This document shows, piece after piece, positions 30,583 through 44,537 of a DNA stretch of 64,000 nucleotides; position 1 is the stretch's first letter, and each line of letters starts with the position of its first letter. The translations under genes were made by a program, and so were the position numbers. Source of the stretch: Centroberyx gerrardi (lineage: Eukaryota > Chordata > Actinopteri > Beryciformes > Berycidae); assembly GCF_048128805.1 (NCBI RefSeq), contig NC_136010.1, positions 19,100,980-19,164,979 of the forward strand. Reading direction: 5' to 3'. The notes below the pieces were generated by a model. It made no database searches, had not been told where the DNA came from, and was given only the letters and a program-made list of their open reading frames with translations.

Positions 30583-33500
30583 ATGTCTTTTTTAGCCATC
30601 CCAAGTCAAGAGGGCCTTTTCACCACGATCAAAACTGGCAAGTCAGCCGAGGAAGGAGAGTGTAAGTCCCCCGTGGACGATGATGATGAAGATGATGATA
30701 CCGAGGACGTCCGTCTCATCCCAAGATGCTCCCCGGTGCCCAGAAAGCGAGGCCAGTCGATCTTTGACGAGACCGCCGAGTATATGCGGATCCACTCGGC
30801 GTTGCCTGCCGCCAGGAGGAGAGTGTCATTCGCCGATACAACAGGTGGGGATCTGACCGACGTGAAGGAATTTGTTGCCTTCGATTCGGACGATGAAGAG
30901 GATGATGCGAGGTGGGAGGAAGAGCAGGCAAGGTATCGGAAGCCAGAGCGGGAACCGACCTATCATGTGAACCCAGAGTTTCAGGCGCCCGCCGACAGTG
31001 TCCTGCTGCAGGCAGTGCACACTAATAAAGTGGAGGTTGAGCTGCTGTCTCCAGTAGAGAACGAGCCACTTGCCGTCAGTGGGATAATTCGAGTCCTGAA
31101 CATCTCTTTCCACAAAGCAGTTTATATCAGATCCACCATGGACAACTGGGCTTCCTATTTTGATTACCCAGCTGACTATGTGCAGGGCTCTCACGACGGG
31201 GACACTGACAAGTTTTCCTTCAAGTTGTCTTTCGCACCACCTTATAACACACACGGCTCCCGCATTGAGTTTGTTGTTCGCTATGAAACCTCTGATGGTG
31301 ATTACTGGGCTAATAACTCACAAATGAATTACGTGGTGACTCTCCTCCTGTCCTACGAAGACGATTCGGCTCAAACCAGCACTGACACTCAAGACATAAG
31401 AGGTATCCTGAAACCTCCAAAAATGTACAGGTAAATTTCCTGTCGTGTGTGCATTCCACTGTCAAGCAGAGAACATGGGATGAGGATGATTTTCGCAGGG
31501 CATGTGTGCTAGTTTCGGGACGGAGCAATATTCTGTTCCCCTGAGATATTCCTTTGATCTCTGACCTTCACAGAGAGATCACCACGCAGCTAATTACTGG
31601 AGGTCAAACATGAGTCTCCTGCTGTCTTGCAAACCATACATACATCCTTTTGATCAGGGAAAAACTACAATTCTCTAAGGCAGAGGGGAGGTGGAGGGGG
31701 GCTCTGATTCAGCGACCCAAGCATTAGCCTGATTTTAGTTTAGGGACCATATTGTCCATCTACTCATAAAGAGATAGATGTCAACAAAATGACAAAAGCA
31801 CAAGATGTGGGCGGTGTGCTATACAACTGCAGAGCTCCAGAGGCCTAGTCACACCCTGCTGAGGCCAAGCTGTGACTTGTCTGGGTGAAATGGGCATTCA
31901 GCTTTGTTCAGTGGCTCTGCCTGAGACTGTCTTTGGCATAATAAGAACCCAAGTCTGAAGTAAAGCAGGGTGTTAAGAGCCACAGCCACACACTCTGTTA
32001 CATAATGAGGACACAGGACAAGTACTGAAGCCGCCTGGTAAAGTGTTCGTAAAGTTTGTTTAGGACACAATGCTGCATGTGGGACAGACTGATTTTTATA
32101 CAGGCTGCTGTCCTCAGCCTTTGCAGTGTTGGAGAGAGGTGTTTTGGAGAGAGTACACACCCCTCGCAGAATGCCAATCATCCAGTGGTGTGTGTGGGTG
32201 ATCAAAATAGGCAAAGGGCAGGTGTCATTTTCAGCCCTGGCGTTTCCCTGCACTAAGATTTACCTCTGACCTTTTCTATCAGAGCCTTAGAGAAACCACA
32301 GCTGACATCAGACCAATCCAATTTCAATGGAATAGATTGGCCCCTTTCCCTTGCGTATTCTGAGTCTTGCACACACACCCCCTTCGCTTCCTCCTTTACT
32401 GCATTAACGTCAGATAATAGCAGAGAGGACTATTTAAATGCGTGATTTATTGTTACATCAACATGAAAGCACATGATGAATCGCACAGTGCGTAGTGACA
32501 CAGGCAGAGGACATAAGGAAAAGTCCCCCCAGCTTAAGGACCCATAAAAGGGATGGTTGTTTGAGGGTTCAGGATATAAACTGATCTAGCTGTCATGTGG
32601 GTCTTCATTCCACCGCAGGCCTTGGGAAATAGGACGGGGTCAGATGGGTTGTTAAGGATGGATGAGTCACTGATTAAAAAAGGAGAGTTTGGGGAGTGCA
32701 GACCCAACACACCACCACAGCGACCATTCCAGATTCATTAAGGGCTTTTGAAGTTGACTGATAATTTGAGTTTCACATGTTTACAGGGTTAGTATGTATT
32801 GGTAGCAGGTAACTATGGGGTGCAGAGAGTCCCAGGTGCCAAAATCTATAAAATATATGACTCCAACTGAGACATAGTTCCAGTTCCTGATTTGAAGTTC
32901 TGTTGGAGTAGCAAATGTTTAACCAAACTGTATCCACCTCAGGTAAACATAGATATTGCTAGCCAGCGAGCTACAGCTGATACTGAATGTACACAGTCTG
33001 TTTTTGTCTTATATGACTGTAGCTAAGATTGTCTGCAGGTCCTTTATTTCAATGTCATCTGCCTTGATCGCCAAGTGATGAGGTTGCTGACTTTTGCAGT
33101 GGGACCGGTGGGCATATGGCTCAATCTTAATCTTTTTTACATCAGCTCACTGCTGAGTCAGGCTGACATCATGTTTGCAACCTTCAAATGCATCTGAAGA
33201 CCTTTAAGTCTGCTTCTTTCTAAAATCATAGGACCATTTTTACAAAAATTACTAAGGATTTCTCTTGGTAGTGCACCTAATGTTATTGTTGAGGAGTGCT
33301 TGCCCTGATGGAGTAAGAAAGCTTGACGGGCATAGCAACAGTAGGGGGGCGGGGCTTAGCAAAAAGTGAATTGGGCAACTGCATGTCACCACAAATGTAT
33401 CACCGCAAGATTTTTGTCTGATGTCTGTCAGATTTGAAGACACATCCGCCCCACTGACACAAAACTGGAAGTGCAGTAAGCATAGGGAGCATCAACAGCA

Positions 33501-36500
33501 TGGCAGTTTTTTTCCACTCTATTTGCGTAGCTCTTGTCACATGCTCATCACACTTCTTGACCTTTATTTCATTTGGCATCCTTTGGGTGGACTCTTGCCA
33601 ATGTTCCCCCTCCCCTCTTGGGAAGGGATGTGCCTATATGACAGAAAACTTTTCTACAGTTTCTAGGCAGCGTCATGCTTTTGAAGACAATTTCAAAAAC
33701 ATGGATCATTACTATATTTTATCAATTCTCCCCTTATTCCAACCTTATTTGTTCAAAGTAGAGAGACAGGAAAGACTGGGAGAGAGAGGGTGATGACATG
33801 CTACAAAGGTCCTGGGCCAGATTTGAACCCAGGACGTCGCTCCTACATGGTACGCTCCTTCCACTGGGCCACTAGGAAGCCCCTTCAATCTCCATTTTAT
33901 TGAAAATTGTTTATTAATGTTCCTGAATTTACATATACTTGGGATCTGATGTAACTTCCCTTTCTCTGTTTAGGGTGAGCACATAAACACCTGTGTTGGA
34001 TGTTAGAGGAACGTGGGGTGGTGGATGAGAGCATGTATGTCATCAAGAGAAATACATTTAGTTGAATTAGGCCCATGTCTCAGTCATCCCATTGATCAGA
34101 CCTATACTCATTGATACATCATCTACACACGATATTGCACTTGCACAGACTTACATTGTATTTGCACTTACACTGACGCTCACCCTCAGCCTACAATATC
34201 TCACCCAGTAATATCTGACCTCACCATTGATCTCAACAGCAATAGGCCAATGGAATGGATCATGGCTGACCCTTTTGGCTTGAAACGCCCTGCTCAGCCT
34301 GCTCAGCAGTTCAGAAACTGAATTGTACCAGTACTGTCTGGCCAAAGGGACGGCTGACCGTGCTAGTTTGAAACAGCTGATTCAGCAGTTAAGGAGTTGA
34401 ATTGCATCAGCAAACAATAAGCTTAAGTATGCAAAACAAACAGTGACAGGAGCTGAGGATGGTGTAGTATGACCACCCACTTCTGCCGCCTTCATATATA
34501 CATGAACTCCTATTTTAAACATGAGATAGATTTCCATCTTTGGATCCAAAATGTGGTGTCCTTTTATTTCAGACAGGACCACTTACTCCTGAATTAACTG
34601 GTAGTGGATGAGGCTACAAATCCATGATACCCAACTTCCACAGGGTGGACCTGCCTTTCTGGTCTCACTGTTCAGCCTCAGCTGCAAACTCAGTATATCT
34701 AAGCTTCTTTCTTTCATATGTCTGTCTGCTGCTTCCTCACATGGTGCAGTCAGCTCAACAAATGAATACAGGCCACTGAGAGTATTTTAATTGTTATTAG
34801 GCCTCAAATACTGCACTGTTATTACAATGTTATTATCTAAGCACAAGATCCCTCTGTGAGGTTTCAATTATGTCTTGGGTAATATTTACATTTGTAAAAT
34901 CATAGAGATGCTTGATTGTTTTATAGAATGTACTTTTGAGTGGCTTTGTCTTTATGAGTTTATTGTCTCATAACCTAAATCTTCCGTCTCTTTCAGTATG
35001 GACGATGATTACGATTATGACGACGAGTCAGACAGGGATGAAGGTACAATATGAATGCTGTCATGCAATATCACCACCAGACATGTTTCACTATCTGAGA
35101 ACATGCCAATATTAATATAATGGGTAATTCGATATGATGGTATTGCATGACATTTGTAGAGATGTATAATTGATCCATTTATTTATACTTAACAAATGCA
35201 GATAATATTGGCAGTTCTCTTCTTTGAAACTAAGTCATAGGCTTCTTCTGTACAGACGAATCATCCTCTCTCAGCATATTTATCCTTTTCTCATTTTCAG
35301 AGGACCCAGGCCCCTCCAAGTCCCAACCTTTTCGGCCTACACCCGTCTGCCCAATCATCATACAGCCAGAGATCGACATAGAGGTAAGGGTAAAATATGA
35401 AGACTGGGTAAGAAGGGATTCTCCACCAACCGTTTCTAATGGAATAAATCATAAACTAATAGAGGTTTCATTGGGGATATTTATCTTCTTTGAACTTTCT
35501 GTGACCTGTAAAAGTTGAAATAAGTCCTTCATGTTTGGAACAGAATAGCTTGTTGGCTTACTTGCCAACAGAGGACAAACATTTAGCAAATGACTAGCTG
35601 GATTATGTCCAAATTATCTTGATTTGCATGCAGTTGTTGATACAATCACATTTAACAAGCAGGCTAAGTGCTTTATCCCTTTATGCAAGCCATGTGCCTA
35701 ATAAAACATAACAAACATTTCTTTTAAACTTTTATAACTTTAAAAAAAATATAAAATTTTTATCATTGGCTTGGTTGTTTATATTGTTCACAGCTCATTG
35801 AAGCTTCCGCCACAACTTAGGTAATGTCTTGCTCCTCCCTGCTACAGCACGAGTCTTATGCTACTTGCACTGTCAGCTTCTTACTGTATTCACATCAGCA
35901 TGCATGGTGTTCTTGTTTTTGTCCCCTTTGCTTTCTTGTCCCCCGTCATGGGTCCATTTAATTTGGATTTATGGCCTTTTTTCAATTTTAAGTGATTCAA
36001 GTGACTAACATCATTTACAACCTGTCTAATCCACTGTATGTTTGCATCATTATTGATTATAGTAGTGGTGTCCACCCATAATGTGCTATAGTCAAGGTGG
36101 AGAGAATGTTTTGTTGAATTGTTATTTGCTTTGATTAGACTCAACAATCTTGGTGCAAAGGCGGCCATTTTGTATGTTAGTGATTCATTTGAAACGGCCC
36201 CCGATCTTGGTTGATTCCACTGAACAAAGATTGATTTAAAAATTTTAAATCAATTATTAATTTAAATTACATTTTTAGTGGGATTTATGTCAAGATCCCA
36301 AACTTGCAATTATAAAAACGGTTGTTTCAGACCGCACAGTGTTGCACAACTCTTTGAAGAAAAGCACAATTCTCCCACCATGACCCCGCAGCAAGCTTGC
36401 ATGTAGCATTGCCATGTGTAAACACTAACTTCCAAAGAAGTGCTAAGTACAATTCAGTGATTGAATTGAACCTTTGGCTTACCAAAGAAATAGTAAGCTG

Positions 36501-39500
36501 TAGCATTTTAAAGTGTAAAAGGTTTTGCAATGTTCCATTATTTTTCTAATAAGAGGGTGGGAGAGCGAACTGTTGAGCTGCTTAAAACTGGGATTACCAG
36601 GGGGCTGGCATTAGCATTTTGGCAACCAACAGATGATTTTGGATTGGTTCCATACATAAATCACATCAAAGTGGAAAAAAATATATTATTTCAGCAGAAG
36701 AGGAAAGTTACAGTTGGTCTGCATAAAGTTGATTAAACTACCTCAGACAGCCTATAGTTGGGCATTAAAGGTCAGTGCAATGAGAATTGCATTTCTCAAT
36801 TTCATGGTATAACTTAACAAAGGACCTGTTAATGTGAAGTTACCCAAAATATTCTAAATTTCACCATTGTGGAAATTTGACTGACGTCCTTAGAAAAACT
36901 CTGGTTGTCAACAGAATCAAACAGATTTAGAATTCCAATCTACTTCCTGGTGCAAATGCTGTCACCTGCACTCAGGTTTTAATGAATGCTCTGATTGGTC
37001 GACAGCATGTGTAGTAGATGAGGTGCCCCATAGTCTGTCAGACAATAGCCAGCCAGCTACTTGCCAAACTAGCCAAAATCTCTGTGCCTCCATTGTTGCT
37101 GAGTGGCAAACACTGGATAATTGTTCACCAAAGATAGAAATATTATCTCACTCAGTCCTACAAGCTTTGTACCATCTAATCATCAAAAACTGAAAAAATG
37201 ATGCTCATTGTGTTAGAAATCAACATTAAACTTTTCCTGACTTAGTTGAAATCACTGCGCTGGATCTTTTATTATAGCCCACCTTCTAGCAGCATAGGAT
37301 TGATAGCATGTGGTCAGGTTTTACTGGGCTGAGGTGCTGGCAAAATTTCCACCTATCTGACTGATACTACGCAGATATCTTCCTGTTAGGCCTGTACTTA
37401 TCTAGCTTGTCTATGTTTCTTTTAGATCAATATTTCACATGTATAATGTCACTTAAAGCCATCTTTCATTTTGGTAGAACATTAGAATTTAAGGTGAGTC
37501 CATAGCCATGGTCAACTATCAACATCAACTGCAACCAATGTTTAGATATTTAGGGTCATCATTTTCAAGTGAAAAGGTGTCAGTATAATTAATTTTTGCT
37601 AGCCAGTATCCACAGTTTCCATAGTTTACTTTCTGAGCATTCGGTCATGGGCAAAGGTTTGGGTCCCCTTTGGTTTTTACTCATTTTGTTCTGCATGAAA
37701 TACTTTCTAAATTGACTTTTTTTGTCTGAGATCACAAAGTACTCTGTTCTGTCAAAGTGAAAACAATCTTCTAGGAAAGTATGTGGTGTAAAAACCTATG
37801 AGGCATGAAATTACAATAAAAGAAAAATTCAGCATGCAAAATTATACATACCTCTTGTTTCATTTGTGGTAAATTGTGTCAATGACAAATATTTGTCGAG
37901 CATTTAATATCATATGTTACTTAAACTTTATATTGTTTTGGTTGTAGGACTTTTTCAAAATGTTAGTAATTCTGTATTTCTTTTTTGCCCACAACGCTGA
38001 TATCAGGTCCCTTCAACATCTCAGTGGGATTTTAGGCTGGACTCTGAAAACATGAGAATAGCATAGATTATCTGATTCTTTTCAGGATGGCATTAGCATC
38101 CAATTCCTGATGTTTAAAAAACAAAAAAACACAAAAAAAAGTTATCACCGCCTCAGATCTATATATGAAAATACAGTAAGTACATTTTCAGTGGAGTTGC
38201 ACCTGTCAATTTTATATTGAATTCCACAGTAAAATAGTTATTATGTCATACTCTGTAAAGACCTTTGAGAGAGACATGGTTTGTGATGAAGGGCTATATA
38301 AATAAACTTGACTTCACTTGACTTGACTTAAGAAAAAAATGTATTAATACAGTTTTTCTTCTCCTTTGGATGCACTCCAATTGTATGGACTCCAGTTAAC
38401 TGAAAGCATCTTTGATTCACCTCAGACTGCCATACCACAGAGGAAAGATCTCTTCACAGCATTTTGTACTCATGTCAGGGGAAGTCAAAACATTACAATG
38501 TACGTTTTTGCCAACGTTTTAGGTGTAAAAATGTCGGCTAATCCCATCACACTGCTCTTGTTTTGTTTGCATTTCTCCACAATTACACTGTCAGCATGGA
38601 ATCCATTTCACAGAAAAGCATTAGTATGCGGTAAAATGCTTTTCTTCTTTTTGTGTGCAATGTTAATGTGAATTTTGTTTTTTCCCCTTTGTCTTGATAC
38701 TCTCCTGGCTGTCACTGCTGTCTCCACTTTTTCCTTTTACAGATTGCAGATCACCCCCCTGGTCCCCCAGTCCCACCCAACCAAGAGCCTCCATCTGTTG
38801 ATGGCACACTGTCCACTACCCCCGTATCCCCAGGTGACCAGTTCCCTTCTATGTCTTCCGAAACCATGTTGCACACTGATGATGAAGAGATATCCTTTAT
38901 ACTCCAAGCCAGCGAACCAGTTCAGCCAAATAAGTCACAGCCTTTACCCAGACTCCACTGTGAATCAAGCAACCAAATCTCAGAGCAGCCCGAAGGCAGT
39001 CGTCCCTCCGCACTGCCGCCTGCCTCAACCCCTTCCCTACCACACCTACCGATATGTAGCACAAGCTCCAAAAGTAGCTCTCAAACAGAGATTTCCCTGG
39101 TCCGTCCAGCTTCTTTTGAGAAGAAGACATCACTCGATGACATTGAGGCTGATCCTGGATTCCAAAAAAATGAAGAGGGAGCCTTACAGACCGACTCAAA
39201 GATAAAATTAAAGGCCATTGGAGAGGAAGTTGGTATTCCAGACATTTTCCGTCCATCGACCACTAACACGCTGCCCACTGCCACTGTGATTCCGAGTGAG
39301 CAATCGCCCTACGTGTCTTCCAAAATCAAACCACAAACCATTGATGAAGAATTATTTATTGCATCCGAATGCAGCAAACGTCTTGAAACAACTGAGCCGT
39401 CTCTGGTGGAGGCGACGATGGGTTCAGTTGAAGAATGTGAAAGTTTGAAGCAAGAGGAATTGATCAGCACAGATAGAGAGAAGGAGCAAGACTTTTCCAT

Positions 39501-40506
39501 CCACACCGAGAAGCCACTCACTGCCTTGAGTAGTCCCTCAGCAGATCGTTCAGATTCGTTCACTAGCCCACAAACAGAGATTTCTTCATCCTACGCTGAA
39601 GTGTCTGAGAGATGGGCATTAATGGATGACACGGATGTTGCATCCCTAGAGAGTGGTGAGGAAGTCCTGCTAACAAGGGCAAGCCTAGCCATCTCCCAGG
39701 TCATTGAAGAGGCAAGCCCTAGTAATGAGAACACAGAGGAGGAGGAAGAGTCCCTTCAAGTCCAAGAGAGAGACACTGCTGCTAGACGCAAAGAGTGTGA
39801 TACGGCAGACCTACTGACTGAGAGAAGGCCGAGATCGGACAGCTCCCAGGCTGCTGGAGAGGGAATCCTTTGTTCAGTGGCCTCGAGTATGTGGCCACCT
39901 ACCATAGAGACAAACCTTGGGCCAACCGGAGAGGACGGACTGTCCCGCAGCCTCGCCGGTCACCCTTCTCCTGAGCCGCCCGCTGACCATGAGTCTTTTC
40001 CCAGTGTGACTCCTCGGCGCTTTAGGCGAAGGGTTGTAGTCAGATCGAGGGAACTGGCTGCGGGGTTATCAGAAGATTCAACCAGCTCTGCACCGCATGA
40101 TGAAAACAGTCCAGCTGCCCTCTTGTCTCTCGAGAGCCAGGTGTCTCTGGGAGCTGAAGGTGAAGCTGCACCATCACCTGCACTCACAGACAACACCTCA
40201 GTGATTACAGGTGTCACCGAGGTGAGCCAGAACTTACCTCCTAATTCTACCCAGGCCAGGAAAGAGAAGCAGCACTCTCTCCAGGTTTCCCCTGACACAT
40301 TATTAGTGAATCTACCAAACACCTTGTCGGAGGTTGCCAAGCCATTAAAGCCCCAGTCTGAGCGTGATTTGGACAGGAATCTGATACCATCCATCGTCTT
40401 CCTCAGCGGAGTCATCTTTCTCTCCGTAGAGTTGCAGGAACCCAGTGCCCTCTTCTTCGTGGGACTATTTTTTTGGTTCGCTTTGTTTCTGATTGTGGCA
40501 GAGTAG
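30583..40506 (+). CDS. ppp1r3f: Protein phosphatase 1 regulatory subunit 3F-like, glycogen-targeting
   Basis: Brings PP1 to glycogen and membranes. Coding exons: 30583-31430, 34997-35043, 35301-35383, 38743-40506, giving about 913 residues (human PPP1R3F 799). It has an acidic N-terminal run (VDDDDEDDD), a canonical PP1-docking RVSF at residues 80-83, and a CBM21 glycogen-binding domain (about 145-257) including GIIRVLNISFHKAV, FVVRYET and the WANN...NY motif. A long Ser/Thr/Glu-rich disordered region follows, then a C-terminal hydrophobic anchor (FLSGVIFLSV and ALFFVGLFFWFALFLIV) ending VAE. Both PPP1R3A and PPP1R3F carry such an anchor. WASYFDYPADYV and FVVRYET..YWANN, plus the Xp11-type neighbours, favour 3F over 3A. 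The first Ser after the exon 1 junction is split between exons. The large last exon encodes nearly two thirds of the protein. Confidence 0.87.
31431..34996 (+). other. Intron 1 of ppp1r3f
   Basis: About 3.6 kb with no supportable exon. It holds a tRNA-derived SINE (33758-33883) and an imperfect local duplication around 34260-34410 (two TTTGAAAC...CAGCAGTT...GTTGAATTG-type segments). Confidence 0.6.
33758..33883 (-). mobile_element. tRNA-derived SINE, minus orientation
   Basis: Read on the - strand it begins ggggcttcctagtggcccag and carries a B-box-like ggttcaaatct, followed by ggcccaggacctttgtagca and a gtcatcaccctctctctccc tail. This head-plus-tail arrangement is that of a common fish SINE whose 5' part derives from a tRNA. 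It is an old insertion in ppp1r3f intron 1. Confidence 0.75.
35384..38742 (+). other. Intron 3 of ppp1r3f
   Basis: About 3.4 kb of AT-rich sequence with no supportable exon. A LINE-like 3' tail sits at 38252-38330. Confidence 0.6.
38252..38330 (+). repeat. Non-LTR retrotransposon 3' tail
   Basis: Contains ctgtaaagacctttgagaga, then gggctatataaataaacttg and a short (acttg)n array. This is the usual 3' end of a fish LINE or its SINE partner. Only the tail is recognisable. Confidence 0.65.
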
Positions 40507-41636
40507 TTCCTTCTCCTACACTGATCTAACTTTGTTCTTCCAGTTAAGTGCCTTTTCATGATTCCAAAATAAGCACATGCGGTTCTTGTTCTAGTCGTCG
40601 TTGCTGCTGCTGTTTCTAGGTGTCCCTGTGTGAGTGTAGATGTATGTGCGATTTCAATCAAAAGAAAAAGATATGGTGTTCCATTTGTGAATATTTTCAA
40701 TGTCAATACAATGTCCAATGCGAGGAGAAAGTAATTGGTCAAATTTACAGTGTGATGTTTCTCATGCATTCTGTCAAACACCTCATAATATAGTACAGAC
40801 TACATGAGAACTTGAAAATATTTTCAATGCACAATAACTGAAAAAAGGTATAAAGGTCTGGATAAATTGGTTAATTGAGCCACTTCTACAACAGCATTGT
40901 GATCACACTGTCATCTGTATTATAACAGATGTTTGTTTGCAAGTACTTTGCAATTACTTTCTTCTTGCTATGTGGAGATACTGTGTACCTGGTGTCATAT
41001 TCCAATACACTCAGTACTATATTGCAGTAGATTTTTTTGTTGTGAATGTAGCTGAGGTTGTATCAGAATAACTGAAGTCTAACCACACTGCCAAAGTTAA
41101 CTCTATGTGTAATTATTTGTCATTATTGAGGGGCAAAAAAAGAAATTCCATAGCGGAACACTCTGAAAAGCCACAATTTCTCAGTAATGAGGTTTGTTAT
41201 ACAAATGGAATTTGTAAAGCATGGTTATGCACAGTATTTTGTCTTAGTGTTTAAAAAATGATGACTTAATGACCTTTAGTAGTTGCCTAAACATTAGTTT
41301 TGAAATGGATCCTGCTGGAGAAGGGATAAAACAAACAAGTGGAAAACTGCCCTGTATGACATATGGCAGTGATATTTTTATTTTAGAGAATATCTGCCTC
41401 CTGGCTACTGCACCTGTCATTTAATACACGTTCCTACTGTTCTGTTTGCAAAGAGTAAGTGACAATTCATGCTTGTTAACCCACATTGTTGTTGCACAAC
41501 ACTCGATCCTATAGCACTACTTTGACAACCTCACAGACAGACTGAACCACTGTATGACATGTTTGAAGTGATGAAAGTTTTTCCAGTGTATTACCATAAA
41601 ATATGGTCGTATACTCTGAAGCCCTGTGTGTCTTTT

Positions 41637-41676
<40 letters not shown>

Positions 41677-43100
41677 TCACCTGCACTTTAGAAATGTGTA
41701 TACAACAGTTGCATGCACAGCAATGGCACTGCAATGGACATTTTGTAAATATAGTTTGACAGACCACTAAAATATCATCAGAGGTTTTAGCCCCTCCATC
41801 TCTGGAGCATGTCCTGCTTTGCATCAAGTGGAAATACACAGAGGCAACATGAGCTGCAGATATAAGCCAAAGGTCATGCATTGCACTGAAGTCATGGTGT
41901 CGTGCTACAGTACAGCGCAGAGCGGCAATTGTAAACCGAGATCAGTGTTATTTGGATGCTGACAATTCCCAGGGAAGCCTCCTCAGATGCTACATAGTTG
42001 ACTGATGATTTGTTGACTATTTCTGATCATTCCCTTATGGTAGGCTCATTTCTTAAAGACCTAGTCTATACTTTTGTGAGCATACAAATCGTGTGTACAA
42101 ATATACAGTATTCTTGAAGAGTTATATACTTCAAGGTGCAAAATAAGCATTTCTCTGCTGAATCAACCCATCATAGCTTATATTTAACTTAAGAAACACA
42201 GCATTCAAAACCCATTGCCGTCTCTATATCAGTCCTTGAATACCTCCCTAGTGTCAGGTATTCTTATGATTATGCTTGGATTATATATCTGGCCTTAAAA
42301 CAAATATTACTATGATATATTAATAATACTGTTGCATTTAATAGACAACTGCAGGGAAAAGGGTGGGGATCTATTTCTTTGTGTGGCTAACACTGATTCT
42401 ACAACAGAGGCTCACTTCGAAATAATCATCATATTTAAGCAATAAGTCATTGAGAGCCATGTTTAACAGTGATTTTAGAAGAGCTAGGCGTTGCAAGGCA
42501 TGACACCAAACAGCAGTGACACACCATTATATTAAAAAACCATTTAACTTGAATCAATATAGCTAATGATTTTATTATAATAGACCTAGTAGTTAAATAT
42601 TAGGCTATTATTTTTCCATGCAATGGGCCTATGTTGAACAGTAGTTTAAAAACCTGGTAAACACAATTACTAATATTAATATTTTAATTAACTTTTTTAC
42701 TGCATTTATTGGACATTTAACGATAATAATTTAATGGTAGCCTAATAATAGTTAAATATTATTCTTTCGCCAAGCAATATCTTGAACAGTAACTAAACAA
42801 CTTGGTTGCTAAGCAACAAATAAGTACCGGTAAACTATGAGTGGTGATTTTCGGTTAGCACATTGATATTGAAATTAACTGTTTAACTGCGTTTATTGGG
42901 TATTTTACAACGACTTGGAGGGTGACTCAGCCAATCAGATGTGAGGCCTGGGACCATCCGTTTCATAATTCATAAATTTCATAACGGTGGTTAGGGACCA
43001 GGCCTGTCTGTGTCGTTATGGGTCCATCAGCCCAGTTTCTCTCCAAGGAAAAAAGAAAACCAACGGAGGACATGCGAAAGTTTGTTGACAGCTCGAGCTC
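40507..43100 (+). other. ppp1r3f 3' UTR and intergenic sequence
   Basis: AT-rich, with no coding exon. The left part should be ppp1r3f 3' UTR, but I see no canonical AATAAA, so the end is unknown. A (TTTC)n array lies at 41634-41678. CCAAT-type (GCCAATCAG) and homopyrimidine sequence toward 42930-43500 may belong to the gpr173 promoter. Confidence 0.4.
41634..41678. repeat. (TTTC)n microsatellite
   Basis: About eleven TTTC units, almost uninterrupted. Confidence 0.95.
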
Positions 43101-43207
43101 CACATTTCTACATAATGGAAAGCACGTGTCATGCATGATGCGCCTATCATTTCAGAGAGGATTAGAATAAAACATCACTTTAATGTTATGGCCTACAATG
43201 TTCCACA

Positions 43208-43214
43208 GTTCAGC

Positions 43215-43256
<42 letters not shown>

Positions 43257-43271
43257 GCCTCTCTCTCTCTG

Positions 43272-43323
<52 letters not shown>

Positions 43324-43340
43324 GCCTCTCTCTCTCTGCT

Positions 43341-43391
<51 letters not shown>

Positions 43392-43452
43392 GCTTCTCTC
43401 TCTCTCTCTCTGCCTCTCTCTCTCTCTCTCTCTCTGCTTCTCTCTCTCTATG

Positions 43453-43505
<53 letters not shown>

Positions 43506-43514
43506 CTCTCTCGC
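43208..43514. repeat. Long (TC)n tract with TGCC and TGCT interruptions
   Basis: About 300 bases of CTCTCT broken by repeated ctgcct and ctgctt variants, which suggests local duplication of larger units. Long Leu/Ser and Arg/Glu open frames over it are simple-repeat artefacts. It lies in the putative gpr173 promoter region. Confidence 0.95.
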
Positions 43515-43789
43515 TCTCCGAACAAAACCGACAGATTCCGCGAATATGCGAGCTGCCTCCTTGCAAGCAGCCATAATTGGGATTATTCAGGAATAATTCG
43601 CCTAATCCAGCCGTGTTATTTTTGATTTTTATCGTGATTTCGACAGTGTTTGCGATGTGAATTTCAAGAGGCAATGCCGGATTTGTTCAAAAATGTATTT
43701 TTCTGTGATGGAGGCTTTTATTATGGACTATTGAGCTGTAGTCTACCTTCGCTGGACAGCAAAACAAAGACTGCATATTACTGTTCAGG
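43515..43789 (+). other. Candidate non-coding first exon of gpr173
   Basis: A stretch between the (TC)n tract and a plausible splice donor (GTTCAGG followed by GTAAATAA at 43789/43790). A matching acceptor (TATTCACAG) occurs at 45520-45528, 162 bases before the gpr173 start codon. Joining these is inference only. Confidence 0.25.
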
Positions 43790-44456
43790 GTAAATAAATA
43801 GCCTTTCGACTCAAAGATGAAAAAAAAGAAATGTATCGAGGCTGATGTCTATGTGGACTAATTGTTCGGGTGCCATTAGCCAATATACATGCCAAGACGA
43901 TATTCATTGAGGGGATGCGCGATCTTTTTTTTTTCTCTCTAACGTTTGTGGGTGGGTTATTATAAGCATTGAAAATCTGACATCATTTGGATATATGAAC
44001 AGAACAAGATATTTTTTCGCGTCTGTTCTAGTCTTCTGGAAATCCATCTTCGACGTGATGCAACATAAAATCTGTTTTCTCGGATGATTTTCAGACAGAG
44101 ACAAAATGAACACATCCTTCTCTCTATGAAACTGTAAAAGGGTGGCAGTGAATATTTTTTTTGTATACCTTAACTGTGGCTTAACCCTAGAGTCCTCATC
44201 CTGGATTATTTGATCAGCTATTGATTATTAGATAGCCTGTAATGTGTTATGTTTATTATATGTTGCTCAATTCGATTTCCTTGCGATGGATTTATGCATA
44301 ACAGGTGTTGTTTGAGCTTGACAGCACAGCAAGAGCATGAGGCTTCATAATGTTTTTTCTCTCAATTTAACAAATAGTGAAACAAAGCGACTCGGATCAA
44401 TTCTAAACGTGTGAGAAGAATAAATCCAAACATGAAAGGATGAAAGGTAGGTTACA

Positions 44457-44467
44457 CACACGCACAC

Positions 44468-44534
<67 letters not shown>
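44457..44534. repeat. (CA)n microsatellite
   Basis: Close to 39 CA units with two CG-containing variants at the left edge. Confidence 0.95.

Positions 44535-44537
<3 letters not shown>

Noticed and set aside
33790-33883. Possible tRNA gene on the - strand
   Set aside because: A B-box-like ggttcaaatct is present, but the acceptor stem does not close and the sequence continues into a typical fish SINE tail. It is a tRNA-derived SINE.
38675-39256. Open frames in other frames over the large ppp1r3f exon
   Set aside because: Overlap the supported ppp1r3f frame; no independent signals.
30583-40506. PPP1R3A instead of PPP1R3F
   Set aside because: Both have RVSF-type docking, CBM21 and a C-terminal anchor. 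The CBM21 wording and the Xp11-type neighbours favour 3F, but without alignment this is not absolute.
43131-43674. Long open frames of Leu/Ser or Arg/Glu on both strands
   Set aside because: They are translations of the (TC)n/(GA)n simple repeat and have no gene structure.
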